The translations under genes and the position numbers were made by a program. Source: Prorocentrum cordatum (lineage: Eukaryota; Sar; Dinophyceae; Prorocentrales; Prorocentraceae). From it: a stretch of DNA of 64,000 nt. Positions 9,110 through 21,640 of the stretch are shown here, piece by piece. The notes beneath the pieces were generated by a model. That model saw only the letters and a program-made list of their open reading frames with translations, did not search any database and had not been told where the DNA came from. Each line of letters starts with the position of its first letter. Position 1 is the first letter of the stretch. Location of the stretch: NCBI GenBank assembly GCA_963575745.1, contig CAUYUJ010002725.1:114530-178529 (forward strand), read 5' to 3'.

Positions 9110-10674
9110 ATGGCGGAGGTAGACCCCTGTCAACTCGCCGGCGCCGACTGCGCCGTCTGCCAAGATCCTCTCGACAATGGCTCTGGCGAGGCGTTCCGCG
9201 CGATGATGTGCACCCACGGGTTCCACGTCTCCTGCGCGAACCAACTCCGCCACTCGCGCGGCGTTGAGCTGGCGGGCGCGGCGGGCCCCGCGCGCCGGGG
9301 GGCCGGGCCGGCGCTCGCTCGGAGGGGGGCCGACCGGCCAGCTCAGCGTCGACCCCCCATCGGCGAGGGCGAAGGTGACGACGGCGAGAACGCCGTCGAA
9401 GTCGATGGGGTCGGCGCCACCTGTTCAGGCAGAGCCGGCGACGCCGCCGAGTCGTCGAGTCATGGCGGGCCCCATCATGAGGAGCCTCGCCGCGGGCGCA
9501 GCGGCCTCGAAGGGCAATGGGGAAAAAATGCAGGGGGCAGGGCGAGAGGTCGAAAGGCAACGAAAAGGGCAAGCCGAAGAGCAAGGCTAAGAGCAAGACG
9601 AAGGCGAAGGCGCTCGCAGAAGCGCCGCAGCAGCAGGATGAGTCCGGAGACGAGGCGGCCGCGGCGCCCGCGGCGCCAGATCTTGAGCAACTACCTCCGC
9701 CGCCTCCTGCGCCCGTTCAGTCGCGACCGCAGATGTCGAACGTCCCGAAGTTCTGCCAGGAGCGCCGCCTCTACTGCGTGGGCTGTGGCCACGCGGCGGA
9801 GCGGCAAGATGGCATCCGCCCCGGGAACGAGTCCAAAGGCCCTCATCAATGCAGCCGATGCAACAGCCACATGTCGTAGCTGGGCAAAAGCGTTCGGCAA
9901 GGGCCTGACGGATAGGATGGAGTACATGAGCGCGGACGCGAGGATGGCGCTCGTGAGTGGCGCACGGGGCGCCACCAGCGGTAAGGGGATCTGCGCTCGC
10001 CTCAAGGAGTTGATCAGGTCCTCCTGCGCCGATGGGGGGGGGGGCCTCGGCGCGCGGGCGACGAAGGGTGCGCGGGCGACGAGAGGGTTCGACGCGCAGA
10101 GGGTCCAGCAGAACAGCAAGCAGAAGGATATTCGAGAAGGTAACGTCCTGGGGATCTCCTACAGGGCGCCCGTCTACAGATCGGGGGCCCGTGACCATAA
10201 GGGCAGGGCAGGAGATAGTATTGGAGAAATTGTGCGCGACAGTGAGAAGCTCAGAAAGCTCGAGAATACCGCTGGCCAGGCTAGCAGCTCTACGGGGCCG
10301 AACGTCGGCAAGAAGGGCGACGGCGCCAGCGACGGCTCGGACAGCGCCAGTGGCGCTGTCGCAGTTGCTTGCATGCCAGCAAGAAGAAGCGCAAGTCCAA
10401 CAACATCCAGAAGAAGGCCACCAAAGAAAATAAGACATCGGCGAGGGGAGCAAATATGGGCAAGGAAGGAGCCAAGAAGGAGAAGGAGAAGGCCAGAGAG
10501 GCAGATAGGAAGCACAAGCAGCAGCTCAAGGTGGTCGACGCCCTCTACGACAAGATCAAGGACCTCAAGCGAGACGCCGAGATGTTGACTGGGAATTCCA
10601 ACTGCGATGGCTTGAACCAGCGCGTGCGCGACAACGCGGAGACCAACGAGGGCAGGCTGAAGGGTGTCCTCTAG
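9110..10674 (+). pseudogene. RING-finger-like dinoflagellate gene, reading frame broken several times
   Basis: ATG 9110 sits in a good context (CAACCATGG). The first 45 codons contain CAVCQDPLD and then CTHGFHVSCANQ, which is the first half of a RING-type zinc site (C-x2-C ... C-x-H-x2-C). RING domains usually mark E3 ubiquitin ligases. Coding-like text then moves between frames without space for introns. One segment is rich in SKAKSKTKAK (9517 on). Next comes a cysteine pair region, YCVGCGH ... CSRCNSH, ending at a stop near 9880. Text resumes in the first frame with WAKAFGKGLTDRMEYMSADA, then a Lys/Glu-rich coiled-coil-like tail in a third frame (about 10369) ends at 10674. The frame order 2-0-1-2-1 is best explained by accumulated indels or assembly errors. 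The protein family beyond the RING half is not recognised; similar Cys-pair plus coiled-coil proteins of unknown function are common in dinoflagellates. Confidence 0.5.
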
Positions 10675-10918
10675 GAATTTGGCAACGTGGAGAGCGGGGG
10701 CGCGGATGCGATCATCCTCCACGTGAACGACCTCAGCGGCGCGAAGGTTCCCCCCTTCTGTTCCACTTCCCTCGCCCCCAGGATGATCCTCATAATCGCC
10801 CCTTTCGCTCCTCTCCCAACCCCCCCCGCCGCCCCCCCCTCCGCCTCCTCGCCCCCTGCCTCCTCGCCCTCATTCTCATCCTCCTTCGTCTTGGTGGGGG
10901 GGAGGAGGGCGACGGCGC

Positions 10919-10956
10919 TCGCGGACTCGGGCGAATCTACTCGCCCGAGTCCGCGA
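10919..10956. repeat. Perfect 16-bp inverted repeat, 6-nt loop
   Basis: TCGCGGACTCGGGCGA (10919-10934) is followed after ATCTAC by its exact reverse complement (10941-10956). It lies about 245 bp after the end of the RING gene. It may be a transcript 3-prime hairpin or a chance element relic. Confidence 0.8.
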
Positions 10957-11289
10957 CGCCATGGGTCTCGGCGGGAGCTCAGCAGGGACATCGAGCGCAA
11001 GCGCGACTCAGCGGAGCAGTCGCCGGCGATCGGCACGCGCTTCCGCGCGTTGCGCGCGGGGCATGCGGCGGCTGACGCGGCAATAGTGCATGCCATTGTT
11101 TTTTTTTTCCTTGGGTGAGTCAGCGAGTTGCGCGTTGATGACGCGCGGCGGCCCCCCTCACCCGGCCGCGATCAGACGCCGCAGACCTGGGGGCCAGGGA
11201 ACATCCAGAGGAGGGGGAGGAGGAAGAGGAGGAGGGGGATACTGACAGATAAAGTATGAGCAGCACGCAAGATTTGTTTAGATGAACGC

Positions 11290-12140
11290 AGAGGGGCATG
11301 CGCGGCGCCCCGCAGATGTGGCTAAGAGCGAAGGGCGGTGGGAACGACGGCAGTCTGCGGGGCTCTGGAGAAGCCCGCCGCACGTGCCCAAGTTTCACAC
11401 ATTCTACAACGGGTAACGAGCCCGCCGCGCGCGCCGAATTTTTCAAACCAAGGTGGATCGGTCGCGGGTGGGTCGCGGGTGGGTCGCGGGGTCGGTCGCA
11501 GGTGGGTCGCGGGTGGGTCGCGGGTGGGTCGCAGGTGGGTCGCGAGTGGGTCGCGGGAGGGTCAGAGGGCCAAAAACATTCAACCCCAGCTGCGAGTGCA
11601 ACCTGGGGCGCGGGTTTTTTCTTTGCCACGAGACCATCACCCCGGGTTGCACTCACAGCGGTTTTAGAGAACCTTCATGCGTGATTGCACGTATTTCGTT
11701 CGTTGTTTTTCGACGTAGGAAGGAACCTTCACCCTCAGTTGCACGTATAATTTTTCAGGGGTTCACCCGGGGGTGCACATCTAGGTCTCCCCAGGAACCT
11801 TCATCCCAGGTTGCGCGCGCATCTGGGTTTGCACGTTTTTCGCTTCCCGAGTGGGCCGCGGGCGGGTCGCGGGCGGGTTGCGGGCGGGTCGCGGGACGGT
11901 GGGCCGCGGGGTGGTTCGCTGGTGAGTCGGGGTGGGTCGAGGGGCGGGTCGGGGGTTGGTCGCGGGTGGGTCGCGGGGGCTGCGACGACAACCAACGACG
12001 TCAACAACGGCAGCAACACCAACGCCAACAACAACAATAACGCAACAAGCATAATCCCCACCACGGTTTCCAACTTCAGCCGCGCACCCAATGGCGCTGA
12101 ATGGCCGCTCGGCTTCGTCATTCTGACGATGAGAATGCAA
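11290..12140 (+). repeat. Dispersed element with GGGTCGCGGG minisatellite cores (copy 2)
   Basis: The left flank (11290-11460) and right flank (11990-12140) match the flanks of the 8010-8600 element. Here the core is split into two arrays (11455-11560 and 11850-11985). They are separated by about 290 bp holding three loose repeats of the phrase AACCTTCA...TTGCACG. Confidence 0.65.
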
Positions 12141-15100
12141 GGCGATGTCGGGATTGGCAGTTTACGGCGGTGGCAATATCACAACCATCATTGCACCATC
12201 GCGACCCCACCATGGCGGCTTTTCTGCCGGCGGTTCATGCATGCCCCATTTGGGGGAGAGCCCAAACGTTTGAGGTGGCAATCGGCTCTTCGCGCTGGCG
12301 GCGCTACCGCGCGGGGCGCGCGTTCGCTCATATATCAGATTTCTGGGGAGGCAGTCGGTATGTCGACGTTGCGCGCAGCCAACCAGATACCACTCGAAAA
12401 AGATCAGTCGGGACGGGCACTTCACGCGAAAGATGGGGGGCCCTTCAGGTCGAAGAAAAATCGCCACGCGCTAGCAGATCAAGGAATAGTTGCAGCGCCC
12501 CCTGGTATGCTGGAATGTTTCGCGAAGGCCTGCGTCGGCACCCATGCGCGCCATATTTTCGGCGGCAAATTATTCCAGGCATGGGCGAGCGCACTCCAGG
12601 ACAAAGAGAGACCCGCGCACAAACCTACGGAGTCAGATGGTTGTATCTATATCGTTTCTACATGCGGGGGCATGCTGGACAACGCTTGTAACGCTGAGGT
12701 CCACCATGATCCACAAGACTCCCGGGGGGTGGTCGCCCCTGGCCAAGGCGCTGTAGAACGACATTGTGAATTGGCCATTTCCTTTCTGTAATGCAGGCTC
12801 CCCTCTGCGAGTTCACAAGCAGACTGCGTTGATTTTCGCTGGGGTCGGGGCGCTGCCCGCAGATTTCGAAGGACATCGCGCGACGTTGGATTGGACGGGG
12901 GCGAGCTCGCACAAGCCACGCCGCATGCGTTCGAACTGTTGGAAGAAAGGTCGCCGTTAATTGACGGAGCATTCGATATTTGTCGCGCTGGCGTTGGGGA
13001 CTTTGGCCAGCTGGAACCCGCCGCGATGATCGAGGCAATGTCATTGGTCCTTCAAGCCAAGCGCGACTGTGATACCGGGCCGATGGGAATTGGTGAATTC
13101 AACGACTCAGAGTTGGAACAAGGCATGGGTTTTTCATCCGGATGGGCATGGGCCCCCAGCTGATCCTGAGCTGTCCCAGGCGTGGTATTGCCTGCATCTA
13201 TCGTTCAGACTGGTTCCGCGACTTCCTACAGCGCGGCGCGTTCGCGAGAGAATGCGCTGCGTGCGTTTGGGCGTGCGAGGACTAGGCAGACATGGGATTC
13301 TCCATGTGGGTTGATCTAGTGAAGTCCGATTGGAGGTTCCCTCGCAGCCGAGGAGCGAACGCTCTGCAGTTGCACGAAGCATTTTCGTCGGACCACGGCG
13401 AAGAACAATCAGCGGTAAACTTCTCAACCTCAGACTACACGTCGTCATGCATGATGATGAGACATCGCGCGGAGTGCGAGCTGATTTCGGATTCGAACTT
13501 GGAAAAAAACATCGAATTATTTGCATCGGTCTGTCCAGTTTTAGATTTGTCGCCGGGGGGCCAATCGAGCTCCAAGGACGGGGCTCGCGAACGTCACTCT
13601 GGAGATCAGGCAGGCATTAGAAGGGTTCTTCATCGAGCACAAGGAAGCATATGGAGACGGGCATCGGCCTCCCAAGCCCCGCAAGATGCTTTGCATACTT
13701 GAGTAGATTGATTGATCGAGACAGGTGCGTTCTGGATGTGTTTGCAGTGGAGAGGCCCAACTTGAGAGCGAAAGGAACCGCAGGGCCAATTGATAATGCC
13801 GAGCGGTTCGAATATTCAGTGATGCGCCGAGCAACGCTAGAACCAGGCGGCCGCCGAAATTGTTGGACCCAGAGACGGCTTGATTGGAGGCGCGAAGCCT
13901 TTCTGACATGCTTTCCCGACGTTGCATTGGCGCGCCAAGTGTGTTTCGCAGGCAAGCAGTTCCACGTTGATGACGGGGTAATCTTCGAAGATTCCGCAGG
14001 CTTGGTCATCGCGCGCGCACGGGGGCATAATACTTTATTTCTAGGTGTCCGCAAGATGCTTCCGACAGGCGAGAGCCCGTTCGTCTGTCTGGTACGTTGA
14101 CGGGGGGCGGCCAGCAGCAGTCAGTTTTCTGAATGCGTTTGCTGCCAATACGTGGTACACGGTGGATGGTGCCGTAATTCAGAATGTAGTGTTCATGCGG
14201 TAGAATCAAGTGCGTCACACATTCCCTTGTTTTTGCGTTGCAGTTGTAGTTCAATGCTATCATCATGCCACTTGCGCCCAGCGCGATGTAAGTCACACCA
14301 CATACGAGACAACAAGTTCACTTGCTATATTATCAGTTGATTTCGCCTACATATAGTAAGCTTCAAGATTGCTGAAGTGAGTTGATTGTCCTCCTCCTGT
14401 CTCATCTGCAACCGAATGTATCATAACCGCACGGCGCCATTCCATGGTCACATCGCTGCCGTTTTGCTCCCCGTCTTCTAGTTCCAACGGGGGACTAAAC
14501 TGAATGGTTTGGCCGCGTCTTCGCCAGGGCTGCGGGCGCCGCCTGCGGCCTCGTCGGCGCGCGGAGTCGCGGCCGCGTTTGTTTATCACCGTCTAGCAGC
14601 ACCAGCGCCTGCGCCTGGAAATGGCGGGAGGAAAGCAGCATTTTTGGCGCGCAGGTGCGCCCGTGCTTCTGCGGTGCCGACGCTGGTCTCGCGCTGGAGA
14701 GTCGATATGTGAGTGCGTTGGCCATATCCAACCTCCGTGCCCGCCAGTGTGCCGCTGTTGTAAGACGCGGCCAGGCGACCCAGAGAAGCGTCAAATGATG
14801 GTTTCGCTAGGCGCATTCCTACAGCTGGGCCGCTGAAGAAGGAACCTTTTCCGTTGGGGAGGGGCTCGGTTTTCCTCATGTGTTCGACACCATATCTCAG
14901 ATTTCCCTTCGGCTTGTCCTTTCGATGGGAGATCGAAGTTTACCTCGTGGAAGGAAGGGCCGCGTGTTTTTTTTGTAGATATATAATACTAATAATATAA
15001 AAAAGGCCCCTCGTGGCCGCGTCTTGATTGTAGTTGCGCGTATGAGGTCTCCACGAGCAAGCGTCTACCAGCACGATGTTTGCAGCTTCCCTGCGGCCCT

Positions 15101-15437
15101 GCAGGCAGTGGGGCACCTGGGGGCCAACGACAGAGTCTCGAACGGATGCGCGAACCAGTTGTGCGCTCAAGTCGCCAAGCACATGCTTGGGTCCGTGGGC
15201 GGACCTGGACTCAACGAATCTCAGCAAGAGCACGGAGGTCGTCCGAAGCGTGCCATTGTCCGAGAGGTTTGCTACAGCGGGGTGCGTGGGCGGAGAAGAT
15301 GACGGCTTTCCCACCCAGCACTCGTAACTACATGGGCGCCATTTTGGATGTAGCCTGGCATAACCCACGACCCATCTTTAGACCCACGGGGAAAGCCTCG
15401 GATAAGCAATGGCGCCTTCGGTCTGACCAGCGCGCGA
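12141..15437. other. No gene recognised; possible coding remnants
   Basis: Balanced-composition sequence with many 60-150 codon frames on the plus strand (12490, 12766, 12891, 13292, 13330, 13651-14100), none carrying a motif I can name. The frame 13651-14100 is the most protein-like, but its neighbours are fragmented. The interval lies upstream of the LINE reverse transcriptase relic, so it may contain its decayed endonuclease region; I could not identify endonuclease motifs. An A+T-rich patch lies at 14970-15005. Confidence 0.3.
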
Positions 15438-16558
15438 TTGCAGGCCAGACTCGCCGACGACGTTGCGCGCGAAAGAGAGGCGGCACGCATCAGAGCGTCG
15501 GTCGCAAGGGGCGGGGCTCGATGTCTAGAATTTAGAAGAGCTGAAACAGATTGGAGATTGGCGCAGGACCGTAAACTGCGCCGGGGGACGCGCCTGGCGC
15601 AGGGTCGTCTCCGAAGCAGCGCCGAGGAATATGTCGACAGCGATAGCTTGGCCGACGCGCTGGCAAAACATTTGGAAACTGCCCAGCAGGTTTTCCGGCC
15701 AACCGCAGCGTTGCCGGACGCATCTGCGCTGGGCGAGGAGGTGCTGGCGAATCCATTTGCCACCGCAGAGGGCGAAGCCTTTCGGGCTGCAAAGAGATGG
15801 GAAAACGTTCGCTCTGGTGGCCTCGACGATCTGGTGGCCGGCGCTGCGGATGGAGAGCCTGAGATCGCTCGGGCCACGATTCTGCAATGTGGCGTGGACG
15901 CAAGGTCGCGTCACTGACGCCTGGCACAAGGCGCGCGCCCGCATGATTCACAAAAAGGGCGACGTGGCAGCGCGCGTGGTCTACAGGCCGATGCGCTTCT
16001 TGCCCCATTGGGAACCTGGATTTCGCGATGATTCTGTTGCAGAGGCTGGAGGGTGCTTGGGCCGAAGACTGCGTCTGGCCAACTCAGGTCGGCTTTCACT
16101 CCAGAAGAGGCACCGCTGATGCGATCTCCGTGGACAGACGACTCACAGAGGACGCTAGACCAGCCAAGAAAGGCAGCGCGATGTTTTGGCTTTCGAGTGG
16201 GTGAAAGAATTTGGTTCGGTTGCGCGAGACGCCTTGGCAACCTCGCTCAAGAGGAATGGGTGCCCAGACAGACTCACCGATATAGCCCAGTGAGTTTACA
16301 TTGCCAGGACATTTGCGGTAACCGATTTCGGCGCATCGCCCGCTGGACGGACCAGTGTGTCGGCATTTGCCAAGCGTGCCCCTTCACCATCGTCATGGCG
16401 ACTCTGATGGCAGACGCGCGCAAGAGCTCAGGCGTCGGCTATCAGGTCTACCCGACACGCGTTTTGTGTCGGTTTTGTGGGTCTACGCGGCCGACACGCC
16501 CCTTTTCCATGTTGATCCCGTCGTAGCGGGCGAGCTGATGGCGTGCGCCGAGAATTGA
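15438..16558 (+). pseudogene. Non-LTR (LINE) retrotransposon reverse transcriptase relic
   Basis: Motifs appear in the canonical LINE RT order but in shifting frames. First comes the pre-RT helix region LADALAKHLETAQQVF, then AFRAAKRWENVRSGGLDD. Next is AWHKARARMIHKKGD followed by YRPM (RT block with the IHKKGD-YRPI signature), then ILLQRLEGAWAED and QVGFHSRRGTADAI (the Q-GFR-GRGT-DA block). A stop follows where the DWAKAFD-like block should be; the next frame continues EWVKEFGSVARDAL and LKRNGCPD. QACPFTIVMATLMADAR (QGCPLSPFLF-like) comes next, and finally VYAADTPL in place of the catalytic YADD. Several frameshifts, internal stops and loss of the first catalytic Asp show that it is dead. 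No 3-prime poly(A) was found. Motif identity is clear; the clade is not assigned. Confidence 0.75.
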
Positions 16559-18078
16559 AGCAACCATCACGCATTGATTCCGAACAGGAGGAAAGTGGAG
16601 CTGATGACGGTCCGTTTTAAAGTTTACTAAAGTTTACCTGCTGAAAGCGCCGGATACCTAGCGCAAGAGAGCAACATGTTGATTATTTGGGTGCCCAGTT
16701 CGCGCCGGACAGAAGTCGCGCATCGGATTTGAACAGGTGAATCGGACAGCGTCGGCACCCGTTCCCGTCTTACGCGGGTGCAGCGCCGGCTTGGGTGTCG
16801 GCTGCCCGCGCATTGCACCTGTGATTTCTGTGTTGGGGCACGTTTTCTTGCCAGCGCATCTTCTGATGCGAGGCGACTTCAGTGACTGACCCATTCCCGT
16901 ACCCCCTGAAAAGACTCCAGGAACCGTTGTATCCTTGATCCTCCTGAACTTGCTGCTGCTGCTGGTCCTCCTCCTCCTCCTCCTCCTTCTCCTCCTCCTC
17001 CTCCTCCTCCTCCTCCTCCTCTTCCTCTCCCCCGCCATCCTCTTTCCACTCCAGGAGGGGATTTCTGCCGCTCCGCGTATGCCCACCCACCAGCCCATCC
17101 AGAAGAAATAACCGTGGGAGGTGCTAGAATGAAGGAAAATGAAGGCAGTGCAGACGCATGCGGTGGTGCGGTCGGCCGTGGAACCATGTTAAGTGCGCTG
17201 AAACGGTGGGAGCACTTGTTGACTCATATAACAAACGTTCCCCTGCTGCCCAGGTTTTATTTGGTTCCTCTGCGATGAGTTTATGGCGGTGTCTTGATTG
17301 TCTTGTCGGCTGACAGGGTTATCGGGCACTTGATTCGCGTTGCGTCCAGGACCGGCAGGAACGATTGCCAGGCAACTTGCCCAAATCAGGGGATTACGAT
17401 TTCCTTGTCTTGAACATTGGGATTCAACGCTCCATAACCAGCAAAAGGGGGGCCCTCTCTTTGCAGGGTTTTTGCTGGGACTTTGCCGGGCCTTTGCAGT
17501 GGGGGGGTGTCCTGCAAAGACCCTGCCCCTGCAAAGTGAGCGTCTTGGAGGCCTCTTGGGGCGATCTTGGGTTCCATTGCTAAAACAACGGGGGTCGGAA
17601 ATTCAGGCCCCTCCCCCCTCCGGAGTCTCCAAAAGTCCGCCTTGGGGCCCTGTTTGGGATGCTCTTGGAGCGCTTTTTGGCACTTTGGGGGTCCTCTTTG
17701 GGCCCTCTTGGGGTTTTCTGTGGCCGTCATGGGGCCATCTGGAGGTCCCAGAATGTCTCGGAAGCGCAAAGGCGATAATGCTGAACACACTGATTCGCCT
17801 GAGGTTATTGAAGGATTCTGGCTCCTTGGAGGCTTCCTTCGGAGGCTCGGAAGGCCATTGGATCCGCTTTTGGGCTGCCTGGGAGCCTCTTGGAGGTATG
17901 TCGGAGGCTAGATTGACCCACTTTGCACAATCTTGGGCCATCTTGGAGGCCGTCTTGTGGTTTCTGAGGCACTCTCAGAACCATCTTGGGCCATCTTGGG
18001 CGCTCTGACCATTCCGTTCCTCCCCATCCCATTCCCAGGGGACGGGTTAGGGGGAGGGGTCAAGCTACCCACCCGCCC
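16559..18078. other. No gene recognised; CTC tract and CTTGGGG repeat
   Basis: A CTC/CTT array occupies 16968-17032. From 17520 to 18010 lies the degenerate TCTTGGGG-GCC repeat also seen at 1000-1345. Between them (17040-17520) I see nothing recognisable. Confidence 0.45.
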
Positions 18079-19750
18079 GCAAGCCGTGTAGCTCTCTCCC
18101 ACCCGCCCTCTCAACACATACGTAACACCCTAGCCTGAGCATGTTCAGCGGTCGTCTTTGGATGGACATCTATTGGGCACCAAAACCGAGCCCATGTGCG
18201 CGACGCTGGGGAGAGGCTCGCCACGCGTGCCAGGCGCCCCCCACGCGCGCCAGGCACCCCCGGGGCCCGAGCGTGCCAGGCACGCCTGGTGCACCAGATG
18301 CGCCACGTGCCTTCGCGTGCGCCAGGCGTGCCGAATACTCCAGCCGTGCCAGGTGCGCCACGTTCGGGGCAGGTGCAGAGTTTGTCAGGTGCGCCTGCGC
18401 ACGTGACAGCACACAATGGGAAACATGTCAGCCCCCGCCATCCTTGTCGAAAACCGGTGCCCATCATTGTGTGTCTGGTGGGCTTGCGCACAGCAGGACA
18501 CGCGCCACCACCCCGCCGGTCCCTGTCATAAACCACTTGACAGTGATTGCGAGATGGCCGTGCAATATCCAGATGTAGGTAGCCGCGAGGTGCATTTTGT
18601 ATTGTGTTTTTGTCAGGGGTGGTAGCCCTGCACAGCAGGGAATCTGCTGACACCCCCGCCGTCCATGTCAAAAACAATACGAAGTGCTCGCGGGCCTCAC
18701 GATCATGACCCAAGACTTTGGCCCAACGTTTACGCATCGGGTTGGCCGCACATGCTCCAAATGTGGAGGCTGAGTGCGGTTTGTATGGTTGTGTTGCCAG
18801 GGATGGTGGGGGGCGGGGCCTCATGGAGTCGGCATGGTTCCGGGTTGGACTCCGGCCGGGTGGGGGAGGGGGTGTATATTAATAATGAACAGTGGTCAAC
18901 GCACCCTCCAGATAGCAAGCCGTGTAGCTCACTCCCACCCGCCCTCTCAACACATACGTAACACCCTAGCCTGAGCATGTTCAGCGGTCGTCTTTGGATG
19001 GACATCTATTGGGCACCAAAACCGAGCCCATGTGCGCGACGCTGGGGAGAGGCTCGCCACGCGTGCCAGGCGCCCCCCACGCGCGCCAGGCACCCCTGGG
19101 GCCCGAGCGTGCCAGGCACGCCTGGTGCACCAGATGCGCCACGTGCCTTCGCGTGCGCCAGGCGTGCCGAATACTCCAGCCGCGCCAGGTGCGCCACGTT
19201 CGGGGCAGGTGCAGAGTGCGTCAGGTGCGCCTGCGCACGTGACAGCACACATCGGGAAACATGTCGGCCCCCGCCATCCTTGTCGAAAAGCAATGCCCAT
19301 CATTGTGTCTGGTGGGCCTGCGCACAGCCGACCATACGCCACCACCCCTGCCGTCCCTGTCAAAAACCAATTGACAATGATCGCGGCATGACCGCGCATG
19401 ATCCAGATTTAGCCGCGAGGTGCATGTTGTATTTTGTTTTGTCTGGAATGGTAGCCCTGCGCGCAGCAGGCAATATGCTGACACCCCCGCCGCCCCTATC
19501 AGAAAACAATACAAGGTGTTCGCGGACCTCACGAACATGACTCCAGACTTTGCCCCAAAGTGTACTTTGCATGTTTTTTTGGCAGGGACCGTGGGGGGAG
19601 CGCATCGGGTTGGTTGCGCATGCTCCGAATTTGGAACGCGAGTGCTTTTTTGTTTTGTTTGTTTTGACAGAGATTGTGTGTGAGCATGGTTCCTGGTTGG
19701 CTGCTGGTCGCCTGGGGGAGAGGGTGTATACTAATAGGGAACCGTGCTAA
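18079..19750 (+). repeat. Two tandem copies of an 836-bp unit
   Basis: Unit 1 starts GCAAGCCGTGTAGCTC at 18079 and unit 2 starts identically at 18915, an offset of exactly 836 bp. The first 330 bp are nearly identical and contain a run of CGTGCCAGGC decamer-like words. The second halves are more diverged. Inside each unit, loosely related subrepeats of about 110-130 bp occur, marked by GTCAAAAAC or ATCAGAAAAC. Frames over the first half (Ala/Arg/Pro-rich) are duplicated with the DNA and show no domain. Confidence 0.85.
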
Positions 19751-20009
19751 GCGTTTCCCCCGAACAGGAAAGGGTGGGAGCTTTGGCAGAGAGAAGACAC
19801 AAATGGTTAACACCTACGCCCAGAGGGCTGGTGGGAGTTGTTGACGAGGAAGGTTGGCGGGTGCGAAGAGGGTCGCCTGGCTGTGCCCATCCAAAGTTCC
19901 TGCCCGCGCTTTGCTCTAACGCGCGCACATCAGTGCCCGCGCCCTTTCCCAGCTTTATTTGCCCACGGCCTCGGGGCGCGATGGCGCTCTCTGACCATGC
20001 TAGGAGGGG

Positions 20010-20335
20010 GGGAGGAGGAGAGGGATGATGATGAGGAGGAGGAGGAGGCGAAGAAGGAGGAGCAGGGGGAGGAGCAGGAGGAGGAGGAGAAGGAGAAGGA
20101 GGAGGTGGAGAAGATGGTGGAGAAGGAGGAGGAGGAGGAGGAGGAGGAGGAGGAGGAGGAGGGGGCGGAGGAAGAGGAGGAGGGGAGGAGAAGGAGGAGG
20201 AGGAGGAGGAGGAGGAGGAGGAGTGGAGAAGGAGGCGGAGGAGGAGGAGGAGGAGGAGGCTAAGGAGGAGAAGCAGGAGGATAAGGAGGAGGAGGAGGAG
20301 GAGGAGGAGGAGGAGGAGGAGCGCAGGCGCGCGAA
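20010..20335 (+). repeat. (GGA/GAG)n tract
   Basis: About 325 bp of almost pure GGA/GAG with AAG interruptions. Any frame gives Glu, Arg or Gly runs. Confidence 0.9.
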
Positions 20336-21141
20336 GGGAAGGAGGAAGAGAGGAGGATGGGGTGCGGAATCGGAGTCCCCGCTATGATCGCCCCCCTCCC
20401 TCTCCCCGGGAGGCTTGCTGGCCGATCGGACAGTGGCCAGTGTCGCTTGAGAGTACGCTCTAGCACCCTCGCGGAATCGCTGTTTCGGCCCACGAACGGC
20501 GGGGTCGAATCGACGCAGAACAAGGAAGGGCAGCACCGTGGGATGATTGGCGCCGCCCTTCCCCTCTGGTGAGAACGTTTGGGTTCGGGTCGGTTCCGTA
20601 GAAAGCCGCCGCCCATGGATCAGAACCCCCAAGTTGCCACGGATCCTCAGCAGGGCGGTCATCACGATCGTCAACGACCGCCGTGCGAAATGGACGACCA
20701 GCGCCCTGGCCTTGTCAAGGGAGCGCATCGGGAACCCCGCGCACGGCAGCTGGAGGCGGAAGAGAAGCATGTGGGCTCGAAGTCAGTGCTGTGATCATCG
20801 TCCCCCTCCCCCGCCTCGTGAGCGGTGATGCGCCGGGGCCGCTGGTGAGGGGGACTCGGCGACTGCACGGGGTGTGGCTGCGCCGTGGTATGGTTTGCGA
20901 TCGGCGCCGTGAGGGGCTGGGGGGGCCACCGCGTCGCGCCAAGGCTCTGACGAGCCCTCGTCGGGGCGCGGCGAAGATCCCAGTCGAGGTCTTCGCCCGC
21001 CCCCACCCCTGGGGCGCGGGTTGCAGACCACACTTTTTTGGTGAGCACATCCTTCGAAGTCGCCGGGGCGTCGCCTGCCTGCCTCCCCCCCACCTGAGAT
21101 ATGACGTCGCGGTAAGTTGAAACATCGTCAAAAATCAGGAG

Positions 21142-21640
21142 GGGAAAAATCACGCAGACGCCTTTGATCGTCGATTCCCAGGAAGATATAGGAAGATATT
21201 GGAAGTAGGGGGAAAAGACACGAACCCAGAAGATAGGAGGAACTATGGGGAGTAGTTGTATTTGTGTAGATTTATTTGTATGTTCTTGGGCCCCGTTCAA
21301 AGAATCACGCCCGGAGCCCTGGGCCCCATCTCTCGGCACCACGCTTCGGCGGGGCGCCCGAAAGCTCGAACAATCGAACGCCCAGCTCGGAAGAGAGTTG
21401 CGAAGCGCCAGGATCTCTCGATGTCGCCGAGAGTTTCGTTCGGAGCTCGCAGTCGCAGAGAGATGTGAGGAGGGAAAAAAACACACGCAGACACAATTGA
21501 TCGTCGATGCCCAGGAAAATATTAGAAAATATGGGAAGCGGGGGTGAAGACGAACACCCAGAAAGTATTTGGAAAGAATGGGAATCATCGGATTGGTGTC
21601 CGTTCATTTGTGTGCCCCAGGGCCCCTTTGAGATGCTCGG
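21142..21640 (+). repeat. Diverged tandem duplication, offset about 331 bp
   Basis: Text at 21142-21240 (GATCGTCGATTCCCAGGAAG and following) recurs at 21473-21570 as GATCGTCGATGCCCAGGAAA. Both are followed by GAACCCAGAA or GAACACCCAGAA and then by TTCTTGGGCCCC or GTGCCCCAGGGCCCC at matching spacing. Confidence 0.6.
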
